Positions 8,572 to 17,729 of a stretch of 64,000 nucleotides of DNA are shown here, piece by piece; the stretch's first letter is position 1; each line of letters begins with the position of its first letter. The position numbers and the translations under genes were made by a program. Under the pieces are notes generated by a model that ran no database searches, was not told the DNA's origin, and saw only the letters and a program-made list of their open reading frames with translations. Location: positions 1 through 64,000 of the forward strand of contig CAZECG010000007.1 in the NCBI GenBank assembly GCA_964510535.1, read 5' to 3'. The stretch is from JAJPXC01 sp964510535 (GTDB lineage: Bacteria > Bacteroidota > Bacteroidia > Bacteroidales > Muribaculaceae).

Positions 8572-8608
8572 CGTTCAAGAGTTTCACGCCACATACAATC
8601 AAAAGAAT

Positions 8609-9385
8609 TTGTCAACAGATCGACCATACAAACTCGGAGTGGCCCTAAGCGGCGGCGGAGCGCGGGGATTTGCCCATGCGGGAGCCTTGCAGGCTCTTGA
8701 AGAGGTCGGTTTGCGACCCGACGTGATAGCCGGAGTGAGTGCTGGGTCCGTGATAAGTGCGTTTTATGCGGCCGGAGTCGTGCCATCGCTGATGCCGACA
8801 TTATTTTCCAACGTGAAGTTTAAAACTTGCTGTGAACTTTCGGTCAACAAAGGCGGACTATTCAAAATCGATAAATTCGAGGCATTTGTCGATAAAGCCC
8901 TCCGGGGGCACAAACGGATAGAAGACCTGCGCATACCCACCTACATCTGCGCGACAGACATCGACCATGGCGTACCCGTAGCCTTTGACTCCGGGCCTAT
9001 AGTCAAATGCGTGGCCGCTTCGTGCAGCATCCCCATACTGTTTAACCCGATTGTAATCGACGGCGTGTCGTATGTCGACGGCGGCGTGCTGCGCAATCTG
9101 CCCGCATGGGCCATCAGAGACAAATGCGAACGACTGATAGGGATAAACTGCTCCCCTTTGGTCAACGACAGCAAGCGGATGAATTCTATTGTCGACATCG
9201 CCCATCGCACCTATCGTCTCATGGCAAAAACAAACGTTCTGACCGACATGGCTATGTGTGACCTTGTGGTGGAGACCAAGGATATTGCGCACTACAAGGT
9301 GTTTAACATGAAAGAAATCGAGCGCGTGTACAAAAGTGGATACCAATGCGCCATGGACTCGCTGAAACGCAACAAATGGATTTGA
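8609..9385 (+). CDS. Patatin-like phospholipase (RssA type)
   Basis: This 258-residue patatin-fold serine acyl hydrolase has a Ser-Asp dyad. The oxyanion-hole motif is SGGGARGFAHAGAL (about residues 14-27), the nucleophile elbow GVSAG (about 43-47) and the catalytic Asp lies in DGGVLRN near 156. It has no signal peptide or membrane helix, so it probably acts on lipids at the cytoplasmic side. Start choice: no ATG exists between the promoter and the GGGARG motif, so the TTG at 8609 is the only sensible start. It precedes a GH13 amylase by 41 bp in the same direction. Substrate unknown. Confidence 0.9.
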   Translation: MSTDRPYKLGVALSGGGARGFAHAGALQALEEVGLRPDVIAGVSAGSVISAFYAAGVVPSLMPTLFSNVKFKTCCELSVNKGGLFKIDKFEAFVDKALRGHKRIEDLRIPTYICATDIDHGVPVAFDSGPIVKCVAASCSIPILFNPIVIDGVSYVDGGVLRNLPAWAIRDKCERLIGINCSPLVNDSKRMNSIVDIAHRTYRLMAKTNVLTDMAMCDLVVETKDIAHYKVFNMKEIERVYKSGYQCAMDSLKRNKWI

Positions 9386-9426
9386 AAAACGACCATATCC
9401 CACCATAAAGAAGTTAACCATATACA

Positions 9427-11127
9427 ATGAATATCAAACCTATCATCTATCAACTAATCCCACGGCTGTTTACCAACATGAACGACCATTGCGTGCCAAA
9501 CGGCACCATGGCTCAAAACGGCTCAGGGAAGCTGAACGACATAACACCGGCGGTGCTGAAAGGGATAAAGGAGCTGGGGACGACCCATGTGTGGTACACC
9601 GGCGTAATCGAACACGCCCACGCCACAGATTATACCCGATATGGCATACCTCGCCACAACCCACACATCATAAAAGGGCTGGCAGGCTCGCCCTACGCAA
9701 TCACAGACTATTATGACATAGACCCCGACATCGCGGTCAACGTGCCAAAACGCATTGAGGAGTTTGAAAACCTCGTCACCAGAACCCACGACGCCGGGAT
9801 GAAAGTCATTATTGATTTCGTGCCGAACCACGTCGGACGGCAATACCACTCCGACGCGAAGCCAGCAGGCATAAAGGACCTCGGAGCTGACGACGACAAC
9901 ACACTATACTTTGGCCGCGACAACAACTTCTATTACATACCGCGCCAACTGTTCGCTCCCAGCATAGACCTCGGAAGCGGCAAGGACGCATATAGCGAGT
10001 TCCCGGCAAAAGCGACGGGCAACGACTGTTTCACAGCATTTCCCGGCCCATACGACTGGTATGAGACCGTAAAGCTGAACTACGGCATAGATTACGGCGA
10101 CGGCTCGCGCCACTTCTCCCCCATCCCCGACACCTGGTTCAAGATGTTGCACATACTGCGCTACTGGGCAGCCAAAGGGATAGACGGATTCCGCTGCGAC
10201 ATGGCTCACATGGTGCCACTTGAGTTTTGGAAATGGGCTATTCCCAATGTTAAAGAACACTTTCCTCACATCATATTCATCGCCGAAATATATGACGTGG
10301 GGCTATACCGCAGCTTCATAAATGAAGGCGGATTCGACTACCTGTATGACAAAGTCAATCTCTATGATACCCTGCGCGCGGTCCAGTGCCACAATCACTC
10401 GGCAGCCACAATCACAAATTGCTGGCAGACTGTCGACGGGATTTCAGACCACATGCTGAATTTCCTTGAGAACCACGACGAGCAGCGTTTCGGTTCTCGA
10501 CAGTATGCCGGAGACCCGGCAAAAGTGGTGCCGTCGCTTATCGTCAGCTCCATGTTTAGCACCGGGCCGATGATGATATACGCCGGACAAGAGCTTGGGG
10601 AACAAGCCACCGACGCTGAGGGCTACAGCGGACACGACGGACGCACCACCATATTTGACTACTGGAGCATACCGACACTGCGCCGTTGGCTGAGCGACAT
10701 CGAGGGATGCTCACATCTGACCTCCCGCGAAAAATGGTTACGGGAACGCTATAAAACGATACTCAACATATGCCGCGATGAAAAAGCCATAACAGCCGGG
10801 CGATTCTTTGACCTGATGTATGTCAATTATGAGAATCCTTCGCTCAACCCCCACAAGCAGTATGTCTTTATGCGCAGTTATGCGAACGAGACCCTCGTGA
10901 TAGCGGTCAATTTCGACTCTGTGCCATGCGACTTGAACATCAACATCCCCCAACACGCATTTGAGACTCTCAATCTGCCTCAAGGGGATGCTGTCGCAAC
11001 CGACTTGCTGACAGGCGACAAAATGCGCAAAAATCTCTCTCAGCACAAGCCGTTCGAGACGTTTGTCGCGCCCTTCGATGCCGCCGTCTGGAAGATTAAA
11101 CACAGAAATATCTCCACCGACAACTAA
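9427..11127 (+). CDS. Alpha-amylase family (GH13) protein, cytoplasmic
   Basis: This 566-residue GH13 glycoside hydrolase has all four conserved regions: DFVPNHVG (about residue 130), GFRCDMAH with the nucleophile Asp (about 253-260), FIAEIYD with the acid/base Glu (about 284-290), and FLENHDEQ with the transition-state Asp (about 346-353). A short beta-sandwich domain ends the protein. There is no signal peptide, so it should act on intracellular alpha-glucan such as glycogen or imported maltodextrins; hydrolase or transferase activity cannot be decided. It lies 41 bp after the patatin gene and just upstream of prs, which has its own promoter. Confidence 0.92.
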   Translation: MNIKPIIYQLIPRLFTNMNDHCVPNGTMAQNGSGKLNDITPAVLKGIKELGTTHVWYTGVIEHAHATDYTRYGIPRHNPHIIKGLAGSPYAITDYYDIDPDIAVNVPKRIEEFENLVTRTHDAGMKVIIDFVPNHVGRQYHSDAKPAGIKDLGADDDNTLYFGRDNNFYYIPRQLFAPSIDLGSGKDAYSEFPAKATGNDCFTAFPGPYDWYETVKLNYGIDYGDGSRHFSPIPDTWFKMLHILRYWAAKGIDGFRCDMAHMVPLEFWKWAIPNVKEHFPHIIFIAEIYDVGLYRSFINEGGFDYLYDKVNLYDTLRAVQCHNHSAATITNCWQTVDGISDHMLNFLENHDEQRFGSRQYAGDPAKVVPSLIVSSMFSTGPMMIYAGQELGEQATDAEGYSGHDGRTTIFDYWSIPTLRRWLSDIEGCSHLTSREKWLRERYKTILNICRDEKAITAGRFFDLMYVNYENPSLNPHKQYVFMRSYANETLVIAVNFDSVPCDLNINIPQHAFETLNLPQGDAVATDLLTGDKMRKNLSQHKPFETFVAPFDAAVWKIKHRNISTDN

Positions 11128-11166
11128 AAATAAAGGCTAAAGCAAACCACTCTCGCCAAAAATGAC

Positions 11167-11174
11167 TAATTTTG
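11167..11174 (+). promoter_or_regulatory. prs -7 box (TAATTTTG)
   Basis: Exact TAnnTTTG match 25 bases before the prs ATG, suggesting that prs is transcribed separately from the upstream amylase gene. Confidence 0.7.
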
Positions 11175-11199
11175 TACCATCATTCATCCTCACAATAAT

Positions 11200-12144
11200 A
11201 TGAGCAATAATTTACCCCCTTTCAAGGTTTTCGCCGGCGAGAAGTCTCGTTACATGGCAGAAGAAATCTGCAAAGATCTTGGCGTGGAACTTGGCAAAAT
11301 GAACATCCAGCACTTCGCTGACGGAGAATTTGAGGTGTCGTTTGAAGAATCAGTGCGCGGCTGCGAGGTATATCTCGTACAATCCACCTTTCCCAACACC
11401 GACAATCTAATGGAGCTGTTGCTGATGATTGACGCAGCCAAGCGCGCATCGGCCAAATCGACAATCGCCGTTATCCCCTATTTCGGATGGGCGCGTCAAG
11501 ACCGCAAGGACAAGCCGCGCGTGTCAATAGCAGCGAAACTTGTCGCCGACTTGTTGAGCACCGCGGGCGTTGACCGTGTAATCACGATGGATTTACACGC
11601 CGACCAGATTCAGGGATTTTTCAATGTCCCTGTCGACCACCTCTATGCCTCATCGGTCTTCATCCCCTACATCCAATCGCTCAATTTAGAGAATATGGTA
11701 ATCGCCACTCCCGATGTCGGTGGAGCGAAACGCGCCAACAGCTATGCAAAATATCTCGATTTACCGCTCGTGCTGTGCCACAAACAGCGCGCCAAGGCCA
11801 ATGTAGTCGAGAACATGACAGTCATCGGCGATGTCAAAGATAAAAACGTGATACTTGTTGACGACATGGTCGACACAGCCGGCACCATCACAAAAGCGGC
11901 AGACTTAATGCTGTCGCAGGGAGCCAAGAGCGTGCGCGCGCTTGCGTCACACGCCATCATGAGCGACCCCGCTACCCAGCGCGTGGAGGACTGCGGCTTG
12001 TCAGAGATGATTTTCACAAACAGCATCCCCTATGGAAAACGCTGTTCAAAGTGCACAATCTTAAGCGTTGCCCGTCTGTTTGCCGACACGATACGCCGAG
12101 TACATTCCAATGAATCTATCTCGTCACAATATCTATTCAAGTAA
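11200..12144 (+). CDS. prs: Ribose-phosphate pyrophosphokinase (PRPP synthase)
   Basis: This 314-residue cytoplasmic enzyme makes PRPP from ribose 5-phosphate and ATP for nucleotide, His and Trp synthesis. The N-terminal half shows KVFAGEKSRYMAEEI and the flexible-loop region YFGWARQDRKDKPRVSIAAK; the metal-binding MDLHADQIQGFF lies near residues 129-140 and the PRPP-binding loop is VDDMVDTAGTI near 225. Length and motif order match class I PRPP synthases. It has its own promoter box 25 bp upstream and a bidirectional hairpin downstream. Its product feeds hpt, encoded at 56670. Confidence 0.97.
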   Translation: MSNNLPPFKVFAGEKSRYMAEEICKDLGVELGKMNIQHFADGEFEVSFEESVRGCEVYLVQSTFPNTDNLMELLLMIDAAKRASAKSTIAVIPYFGWARQDRKDKPRVSIAAKLVADLLSTAGVDRVITMDLHADQIQGFFNVPVDHLYASSVFIPYIQSLNLENMVIATPDVGGAKRANSYAKYLDLPLVLCHKQRAKANVVENMTVIGDVKDKNVILVDDMVDTAGTITKAADLMLSQGAKSVRALASHAIMSDPATQRVEDCGLSEMIFTNSIPYGKRCSKCTILSVARLFADTIRRVHSNESISSQYLFK

Positions 12145-12167
12145 ACCCGACACTTAATTCCCCTGAA

Positions 12168-12206
12168 ATAAAAAGCGCGGCTCCGTCATGGGCGCCGCGC
12201 TTATTT
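12168..12206. terminator. Bidirectional terminator between prs and TonB receptor gene
   Basis: Stem AAGCGCGGC (12173-12181) pairs with GCCGCGCTT (12194-12202), flanked by A-rich sequence on the left and T-rich on the right, so it can end both prs on the plus strand and the receptor gene on the minus strand. Confidence 0.8.
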
Positions 12207-12225
12207 ATTCTAATCTCACGGGGTA

Positions 12226-14646
12226 TTAGAAATCGACGGTCAAACGCACATTGAATTGTCGACGTGTCAGATAGTTCGGAACAGCATACTGGATATTATT
12301 GACATCAGTCACCCAATAATAGGAGCTTACATTGGAGATGTCGAGCAGATTGAACACATCAAGCCCAAGCCATGCGCTCTTTATGTGGCGGAAGAGACCA
12401 TCACGCGACTCCCCCACCTTGAGCGGTGACAACAACGCATAGGAAAGACCGATGTCGATACGCTTATATGCCGGAGCACGGAAATATCCTTTGTCACGCG
12501 AACTGCGGGGAGCGGTTGTCGGCAGCCCGTCAGAGAAAATGCCGCGAAGACTGAATTTAAGTTTGGGAATCTTCGGAAAATAGTCAGTGAAATACGCAGC
12601 AAAGCTATAACGCTGGTCAGTGGGTCGGGGCACCTTGACCCCATTCAACGTTTCCTGCGTTTTCATCAATGAGAAGCTCACCCAGGAGTCGGTTCCCGGC
12701 ACAAACTGTCCGAACAGTTTCATGTCAAGCCCGGCGGTGAAACCGTTTGTACTGTTCACTCCGGCATATACAATCTTCAGATTATCTACTTCATAAGGAA
12801 TCAGATTGTCAAGTTTTTTGTAATAAGCCTCTCCCGACAACTTAAACGGACGATCAAACGCCCTGAATGTATAGTCGGCTCCGAGTATAAGATGGAAACT
12901 CCGCTGTGACTTTATATCACTGTTGACTACAATAACCGTATTGCCTTCCTCGTCAGAAACCGGGCGACGATATTCTTTATAAAATGGAGACTGATAATAA
13001 ATGCCTGTGGCAAAACGGAACGCCCATCGGCTATAACGCTCAGGGACAAAAGCCACATTAATCCTCGGGCTAAACAATGTCTCCTTGTTGAAATCCCAGT
13101 GCGAGAGCCTTAAGCCCGCATTGAACGAGAAATAGCCCAATGATGTCGACAGGCGGTAGGTGTCTTGAGCAAAAAACGCCACCCGGTTAGTCGAAAAATC
13201 TTCACGGGACGTCAGATTGTAAACCATATTAACCGCATCACCGGTAGACGGGAGAGAATAGCCCGAAGAATCGCGCAGCTCCCATTCGCGGGTGCGATCC
13301 ATAATCGTCTCTCGATTATAGGAGACGCCATAGGTGAGATTGTGCTTATTTATGCCTGTATTCCCTTTCAAAGCCATTGAGAACACCGATGCTTTAAGGC
13401 GGTTACGGGCATGCTCCATATACCGTCCAACGCCAAGCTCGCCACCGACGCCATCGCCACCGCTACCGCCGGTTGTTCCGGCCTGATCGAGCCAATATTC
13501 ACCCGAAATATCATACGCCACAAGCTCATTGGTCAGATAGCCGGATGTCAGGAAAGTGAAATCGGTTTTATTTGACGGTTTATATGTCAGCGACAACGCT
13601 CCAAAAAAAGTCTCGAACTTATCCTTTTCATGGCCGTCAAAATAGACCTTGAACTGTTTTGCGTCGTCCGATGTTCCAAAATTGGTTGTTCGGTCAGTGG
13701 GTTTAAACTTATAGTTGTTGATTGCTATGTTACCCAAGAAAGAGACTCTCAACTTTGAAGTAGGCTTATATATCAAATTAGTCTGATAATCAAGGAAATT
13801 AGGGTCATATTCCCCCTTAGTGTCCATAGAGCTGAGCAACGAGGAATTACGCTTGTATCGGAATCCGTGCAGTTGCGAGAATTTTTTTGAGCTCTGACCC
13901 AATGTGAGGCTTCCACCCATCAAGCTCAAAGACACAGAACCTTCAAACGCTTCAGGCTCACGATACTGAATGTCAAGGACCGACGACATTTTATCGCCAT
14001 ACTCGGCAGTGAAACCGCCGGTAGAAAAGCCGATAGCCCCAACCATATCCGGGTTTATAACACTCAGACCCTCTTGCTGCCCCGATGATACCAATTGAGG
14101 TCGATACACTTCAACCCCGTTGATATACACGCTATTTTCATCGTATGTGCCACCTCTTACAGAATACTGCGACGACATTTCATTGCTTGAATTGACCCCG
14201 GCCATCGTGGTTATCAGCGACTCGACGCTCCCTCCGGAAACATCGGGCGACAATTTATAGGAACCTCCGTCAATAGTCTGCATCTGAGAAGTCTGTTTCT
14301 TGAACTCAGTGATTTCGACCTCATTAAGCTCACGGTTGACAGGCTGCATCGAGACGTTAAGCGTCACTTCACCTTTGGCATCTATCAAATTTCGCTTAAC
14401 CTCTTTATACCCAAGACAGGTGAATATGACAGTAATGGTATCACGTTCGGCCACCGCCAAAGAATAACCCCCATCCAAGCCGGAAGTGCCACCAATCGCC
14501 GTACCGGCTATTCTTACAGTGGCAAATTCAAGCGGCTCCTGCTTCTCGTCAGTCACCTTTCCATGAATCTTCACCTCGGCAAACGATGAGATTGAAACGG
14601 ATAGGGCCAACAAGGCAAATAATATATATCGTTGTAACAGATTCAT
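12226..14646 (-). CDS. TonB-dependent outer-membrane receptor with carboxypeptidase-regulatory-like domain
   Basis: This 806-residue outer-membrane protein begins at the ATG at 14646, which gives a clean signal peptide (MNLLQRYILFALLALSVSIS, cleavage near SFA). Next comes a CarboxypepD_reg-like beta-sandwich (about residues 26-115, IHGKVTDEKQEPLEFATVRI), then a plug domain containing SVRGGTYDENSVYINGVEV, then a beta-barrel ending in a terminal strand with final Phe (RLTVDF). It resembles Bacteroidetes TonB receptors, but no SusD partner or enzyme gene is adjacent, so the cargo may be a metal chelate or small molecule rather than a glycan. No cobalamin riboswitch was recognised upstream. The frame stays open to 14778, but that extension would put non-signal sequence ahead of the leader. 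Confidence 0.9.
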   Translation of the reverse strand: MNLLQRYILFALLALSVSISSFAEVKIHGKVTDEKQEPLEFATVRIAGTAIGGTSGLDGGYSLAVAERDTITVIFTCLGYKEVKRNLIDAKGEVTLNVSMQPVNRELNEVEITEFKKQTSQMQTIDGGSYKLSPDVSGGSVESLITTMAGVNSSNEMSSQYSVRGGTYDENSVYINGVEVYRPQLVSSGQQEGLSVINPDMVGAIGFSTGGFTAEYGDKMSSVLDIQYREPEAFEGSVSLSLMGGSLTLGQSSKKFSQLHGFRYKRNSSLLSSMDTKGEYDPNFLDYQTNLIYKPTSKLRVSFLGNIAINNYKFKPTDRTTNFGTSDDAKQFKVYFDGHEKDKFETFFGALSLTYKPSNKTDFTFLTSGYLTNELVAYDISGEYWLDQAGTTGGSGGDGVGGELGVGRYMEHARNRLKASVFSMALKGNTGINKHNLTYGVSYNRETIMDRTREWELRDSSGYSLPSTGDAVNMVYNLTSREDFSTNRVAFFAQDTYRLSTSLGYFSFNAGLRLSHWDFNKETLFSPRINVAFVPERYSRWAFRFATGIYYQSPFYKEYRRPVSDEEGNTVIVVNSDIKSQRSFHLILGADYTFRAFDRPFKLSGEAYYKKLDNLIPYEVDNLKIVYAGVNSTNGFTAGLDMKLFGQFVPGTDSWVSFSLMKTQETLNGVKVPRPTDQRYSFAAYFTDYFPKIPKLKFSLRGIFSDGLPTTAPRSSRDKGYFRAPAYKRIDIGLSYALLSPLKVGESRDGLFRHIKSAWLGLDVFNLLDISNVSSYYWVTDVNNIQYAVPNYLTRRQFNVRLTVDF

Positions 14647-14754
14647 TATATATGAGTGAAATTTCAACTCTAACATAACGTAATTTGCCATCCATAAATT
14701 ATATATTACAATGAAAAAAGCGAGTTTCATAATGAACGCATACGAATAAATAAT

Positions 14755-14762
14755 TATCTTTG
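14755..14762 (+). promoter_or_regulatory. Distal -7 box (TATCTTTG) of polysaccharide operon
   Basis: Exact TAnnTTTG match 165 bases upstream of the upxY ATG. If used it gives a leader of roughly 155 bases. A second exact box lies downstream at 14877-14884. Confidence 0.45.
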
Positions 14763-14876
14763 TAACTGAATTAGGCAAAGGCGCCTATTTCTGACATCAA
14801 TCATATTTTTGCGAATGGTAAATGCTTTATCCGGATGGAAAAGGAAATCGCAATCAGCTATAAACCAAACATTTAA

Positions 14877-14884
14877 TATCTTTG
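14877..14884 (+). promoter_or_regulatory. Proximal -7 box (TATCTTTG) of polysaccharide operon
   Basis: Exact TAnnTTTG match 43 bases before the upxY ATG. The resulting leader of about 35 bases could form a short hairpin from CCTAAG (14890-14895) and CTTTAGG (14914-14920). Confidence 0.5.
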
Positions 14885-14926
14885 GTGTCCCTAAGTATTG
14901 CCTAACACAGCCGCTTTAGGTCAAAA

Positions 14927-15469
14927 ATGAACGTTTCCGACACCCTGACAGTCAAGTGGTGGGCTTTAAGAATCGCCTACAATAGAGGTCTGAAGGTCAA
15001 GCATGAGCTTGACCGATTAAAGATTGAAAACTTTTTGCCTATGACCTATAAAATGGCCATGAGAGGGGAACGAAAAGTGAAATATCTCGTTCCCGCTATC
15101 AACAATCTGATTTTCACAAGATGCTCATTTGACAAGCTGAAAGAGTATCACGATTCAACAGAGCTGCCGGTAAGATATGTCATTGACCGGGCAAATGCCG
15201 CCCCGATATCTGTTCCCGACCGCCAGATGAACAGTTTTATAGCTGTCGCCGGCCAACCGGACCAACAGGTAATATACCTTGAACCTGATGTAAACGGATG
15301 GCAAAAAGGCGACATGGTCAAGATAACCGGTGGAGTATTCGCCGGGGCTGAGGGGCATTTTCTCCGGCTGAAAGGTGACCGACGGGTCGTGGTGTCAATT
15401 AACGGAGTTGCCGCAGTGGCGACCACCTTTATCCATCCATCATTAGTGGAAAAAATCAATCAACGATGA
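14927..15469 (+). CDS. UpxY-family NusG-like transcription antiterminator
   Basis: This 180-residue NusG paralogue has an NGN domain (about residues 10-115, starting WWALRIAYNRGLKVKHEL) and a C-terminal KOW domain (about 125-175, GDMVKITGGVFAGAEGHFLRL). In Bacteroides, UpxY proteins are encoded first in capsular polysaccharide operons and allow RNA polymerase to read through the operon leader. Here it is likewise the first gene, its end overlapping the UDP-glucose dehydrogenase start by 4 bp. The usual companion inhibitor gene upxZ is absent. It most likely acts in cis on the 12-gene operon ending at 27053. Confidence 0.9.
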   Translation: MNVSDTLTVKWWALRIAYNRGLKVKHELDRLKIENFLPMTYKMAMRGERKVKYLVPAINNLIFTRCSFDKLKEYHDSTELPVRYVIDRANAAPISVPDRQMNSFIAVAGQPDQQVIYLEPDVNGWQKGDMVKITGGVFAGAEGHFLRLKGDRRVVVSINGVAAVATTFIHPSLVEKINQR

Positions 15470-16776
15470 ATATAGCAATTGTAGGGACTGGCTATGTCGG
15501 CCTCGTTTCAGGCGCATGCTTCTCAGAAGTAGGCATAGATGTAACTTGCGTCGATGTCGACACCGATAAAATCAATCGGCTGAAAAAAGGCGAAATTCCG
15601 ATATATGAACCAGGGCTTGATGACCTCGTGACAAGAAATGTCGACGCCGGTCGACTACACTTCGCCACAGACTTGGCCACTTGCCTCGACAATGTGGAAG
15701 TGGTGTTTTGTGCCGTCGGAACCCCGCCCGATGAAGATGGAAGCGCCGACCTGAGATATGTCGTGGAAGTCGCCCGCGCATTTGGTCGCAACATAAACAG
15801 CTATGCCATACTTGTGACAAAGAGCACAGTCCCCGTCGGAACTTCAAAAATCATCAAAAAAGTAGTTCAAGAGGAACTCGATAAACGAGGCATCAGCATA
15901 CCGTTTGAAGTGGCGTCAAACCCCGAGTTTTTGAAAGAGGGAGCGGCAATCAAGGATTTCATGTCGCCCGACCGGGTTGTCATAGGCATCGAGAGCGAAA
16001 GGGCCCGCAAAGTCATGGAACGTCTTTACCGTCCATTTCTGCTCAACAATTTTCGGGTCATATTCATGGATATTCCATCGGCTGAGATGACCAAGTACGC
16101 GGCTAATTCGATGCTTGCAACGCGTATCTCGTTTATGAACGACATAGCCAATCTTTGCGAACTTGTCGGTGCCGATGTTAACATGGTGCGCAAAGGAATC
16201 GGGACCGACGCGCGCATCGGGAACAAATTCCTTTACGCCGGTTGCGGATACGGCGGTTCATGTTTCCCGAAAGATGTCAAGGCATTGATGAACACCGGCC
16301 GTCAGCACGGCTACACCATGAAGGTGATAGAAGCGGTTGAAGAGGTAAATAAAGCTCAAAAATCCATCGTTTACAGGAAACTTAAACGGGCTTTGGGGAA
16401 TTTGAACAACAAAAAAATCGCCATCTGGGGGCTTTCTTTCAAGCCCGAAACCGACGATATGCGCGAAGCGCCCGCATTGGAAGTTATTGACAGGCTAATC
16501 TCAGATGGAGCCAATGTTGTGGTATACGACCCTGTGGCGATGGACGAATGCCGACGCCGCATAGGCGACAAGGCAACTTATGCAAAAGATATGTATGACG
16601 CTATCATTGATGCTGACGCGCTCGCCTTGCTCACAGAATGGAAGCAGTTCAGAGTCCCATCATGGAAAATAATGGCTCGTGCAATGAACCGCAAACTCGT
16701 CATCGACGGACGAAACATTTATGACCCCTCGGAATTGAAAGAAGAAGGATTTGAATACCACTGTATCGGTAAATAA
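15466..16776 (+). CDS. ugd: UDP-glucose 6-dehydrogenase
   Basis: This 436-residue cytoplasmic NAD-dependent enzyme oxidises UDP-glucose to UDP-glucuronate. The Rossmann motif GTGYVGLVSGACFSEVG occurs at residues 7-23, and the catalytic Cys sits in GCGYGGSCFPKD near 260-271. The three-domain order (NAD-binding, central helical, UDP-binding) and length fit the family. UDP-mannose-type dehydrogenases (WbpA, WecC) share the fold, so the exact substrate is inferred; the GTPPDEDGSADLRYV segment is typical of UDP-glucose dehydrogenases. It is translationally coupled to upxY and supplies an acidic sugar nucleotide to the polysaccharide. Confidence 0.92.
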   Translation: MNIAIVGTGYVGLVSGACFSEVGIDVTCVDVDTDKINRLKKGEIPIYEPGLDDLVTRNVDAGRLHFATDLATCLDNVEVVFCAVGTPPDEDGSADLRYVVEVARAFGRNINSYAILVTKSTVPVGTSKIIKKVVQEELDKRGISIPFEVASNPEFLKEGAAIKDFMSPDRVVIGIESERARKVMERLYRPFLLNNFRVIFMDIPSAEMTKYAANSMLATRISFMNDIANLCELVGADVNMVRKGIGTDARIGNKFLYAGCGYGGSCFPKDVKALMNTGRQHGYTMKVIEAVEEVNKAQKSIVYRKLKRALGNLNNKKIAIWGLSFKPETDDMREAPALEVIDRLISDGANVVVYDPVAMDECRRRIGDKATYAKDMYDAIIDADALALLTEWKQFRVPSWKIMARAMNRKLVIDGRNIYDPSELKEEGFEYHCIGK

Positions 16777-16783
16777 ACTTCTA

Positions 16784-17725
16784 ATGTCGGTAAGCGTAAT
16801 CATCCCCGTACACAACCAAGAGAAAACGATTGGTAAAGCTATTGAATCAGCTTTAAGCCAACGTGCTGCCGACATTGAAGTAATTGTAATCAACGACGGG
16901 TCAGACGACCGGACGGTTGAGATTGTCAGAAGATACGAAAGCCGTGTCAGGATAATCAATCACAATCAAAAATTAGGCCTGTACAATTCTCGATTTGACG
17001 GAATTACAGCAGCCTCCGGCGATTGGATAACATTCTTAGACGGCGACGACTTCATTAGTCCGTCGGCAATAGCCGATTGCTTGTCAACCGCAAACGCAAC
17101 CGGAGCCGACATCATCCAAATGAGAATAAAACGACGTTTTAACCGTTTAGGCTTCACTACAGGACTGCGCCACCAACAATACAACATTGACAAAGCGTTC
17201 GACTCGGTCATATACAACTACAGGTTATTCCCGGTCCAGTGCTGGGGCAAATTATATAAGTCTACATTATTGAAACATTTGGGCGACAATCATATTGCAT
17301 ACAGTGGGATGTGGGGAGAAGACCGACTGTTTAACCTCCCGATATTTGCGAAATCGCCAAATATTTCGATATGCAATCAGGCTAAGTATATATACTGCTG
17401 GGGTGGGTTTACGACCCAACAGACCGATTGTCTGTCTGAGTATGTAGCCGTCGAGTCATTAAAGCGGATGTTTCTGAATGACAACGGGCTTATGAACGAC
17501 CGTATCAGCCGTCAGATGAAAATGGAATTAATCAAGACAATCCGCTATGGCACTCGCCAATTAATCGATTCAGGGCAAAGCCGAAGACAGATTATTGACA
17601 GATTGGCCAATTGCGGCGTAGATTATTCCGATTCCGGCATAAACACCGGCCCGATTGCTATATACAACCAATCGAAGTATTCTGTGGCACGCATCGCCAA
17701 GCGCCTAATCCGCACGTTGCTATAA
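16784..17725 (+). CDS. Family 2 glycosyltransferase
   Basis: This 313-residue GT-A enzyme starts at the ATG at 16784, so that SVSVIIPVHNQE is the first strand; an in-frame ATG at 16751 would overlap the dehydrogenase and adds unrelated residues. The nucleotide-binding motif is INDGSDDRT (36-44) and the DxD-type motif is FLDGDDF (84-90). The C-terminal part lacks membrane helices. It is the first of four glycosyltransferases in the operon and sits 4 bp before the next gene. Donor and acceptor are unknown. Confidence 0.88.
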   Translation: MSVSVIIPVHNQEKTIGKAIESALSQRAADIEVIVINDGSDDRTVEIVRRYESRVRIINHNQKLGLYNSRFDGITAASGDWITFLDGDDFISPSAIADCLSTANATGADIIQMRIKRRFNRLGFTTGLRHQQYNIDKAFDSVIYNYRLFPVQCWGKLYKSTLLKHLGDNHIAYSGMWGEDRLFNLPIFAKSPNISICNQAKYIYCWGGFTTQQTDCLSEYVAVESLKRMFLNDNGLMNDRISRQMKMELIKTIRYGTRQLIDSGQSRRQIIDRLANCGVDYSDSGINTGPIAIYNQSKYSVARIAKRLIRTLL

Positions 17726-17729
17726 AATC

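Noticed and set aside
12226..14646. Polysaccharide utilisation locus (SusC/SusD) at the TonB receptor
   Set aside because: No SusD homologue, surface glycan-binding protein or exported glycoside hydrolase adjoins it; the GH13 gene nearby lacks a signal peptide and points the other way.
14884..14895. 12-base GGTGTCCCTAAG also present inverted at 35666-35677, considered as a mobile-element end or operator
   Set aside because: Hundreds of 12-base matches are expected by chance in 64 kb on two strands, and the flanks do not match or show target duplications.
14647..14926. Invertible promoter ahead of the upxY operon, as in Bacteroides capsule loci
   Set aside because: No pair of inverted repeats flanking the promoter boxes and no nearby Ser/Tyr recombinase gene.
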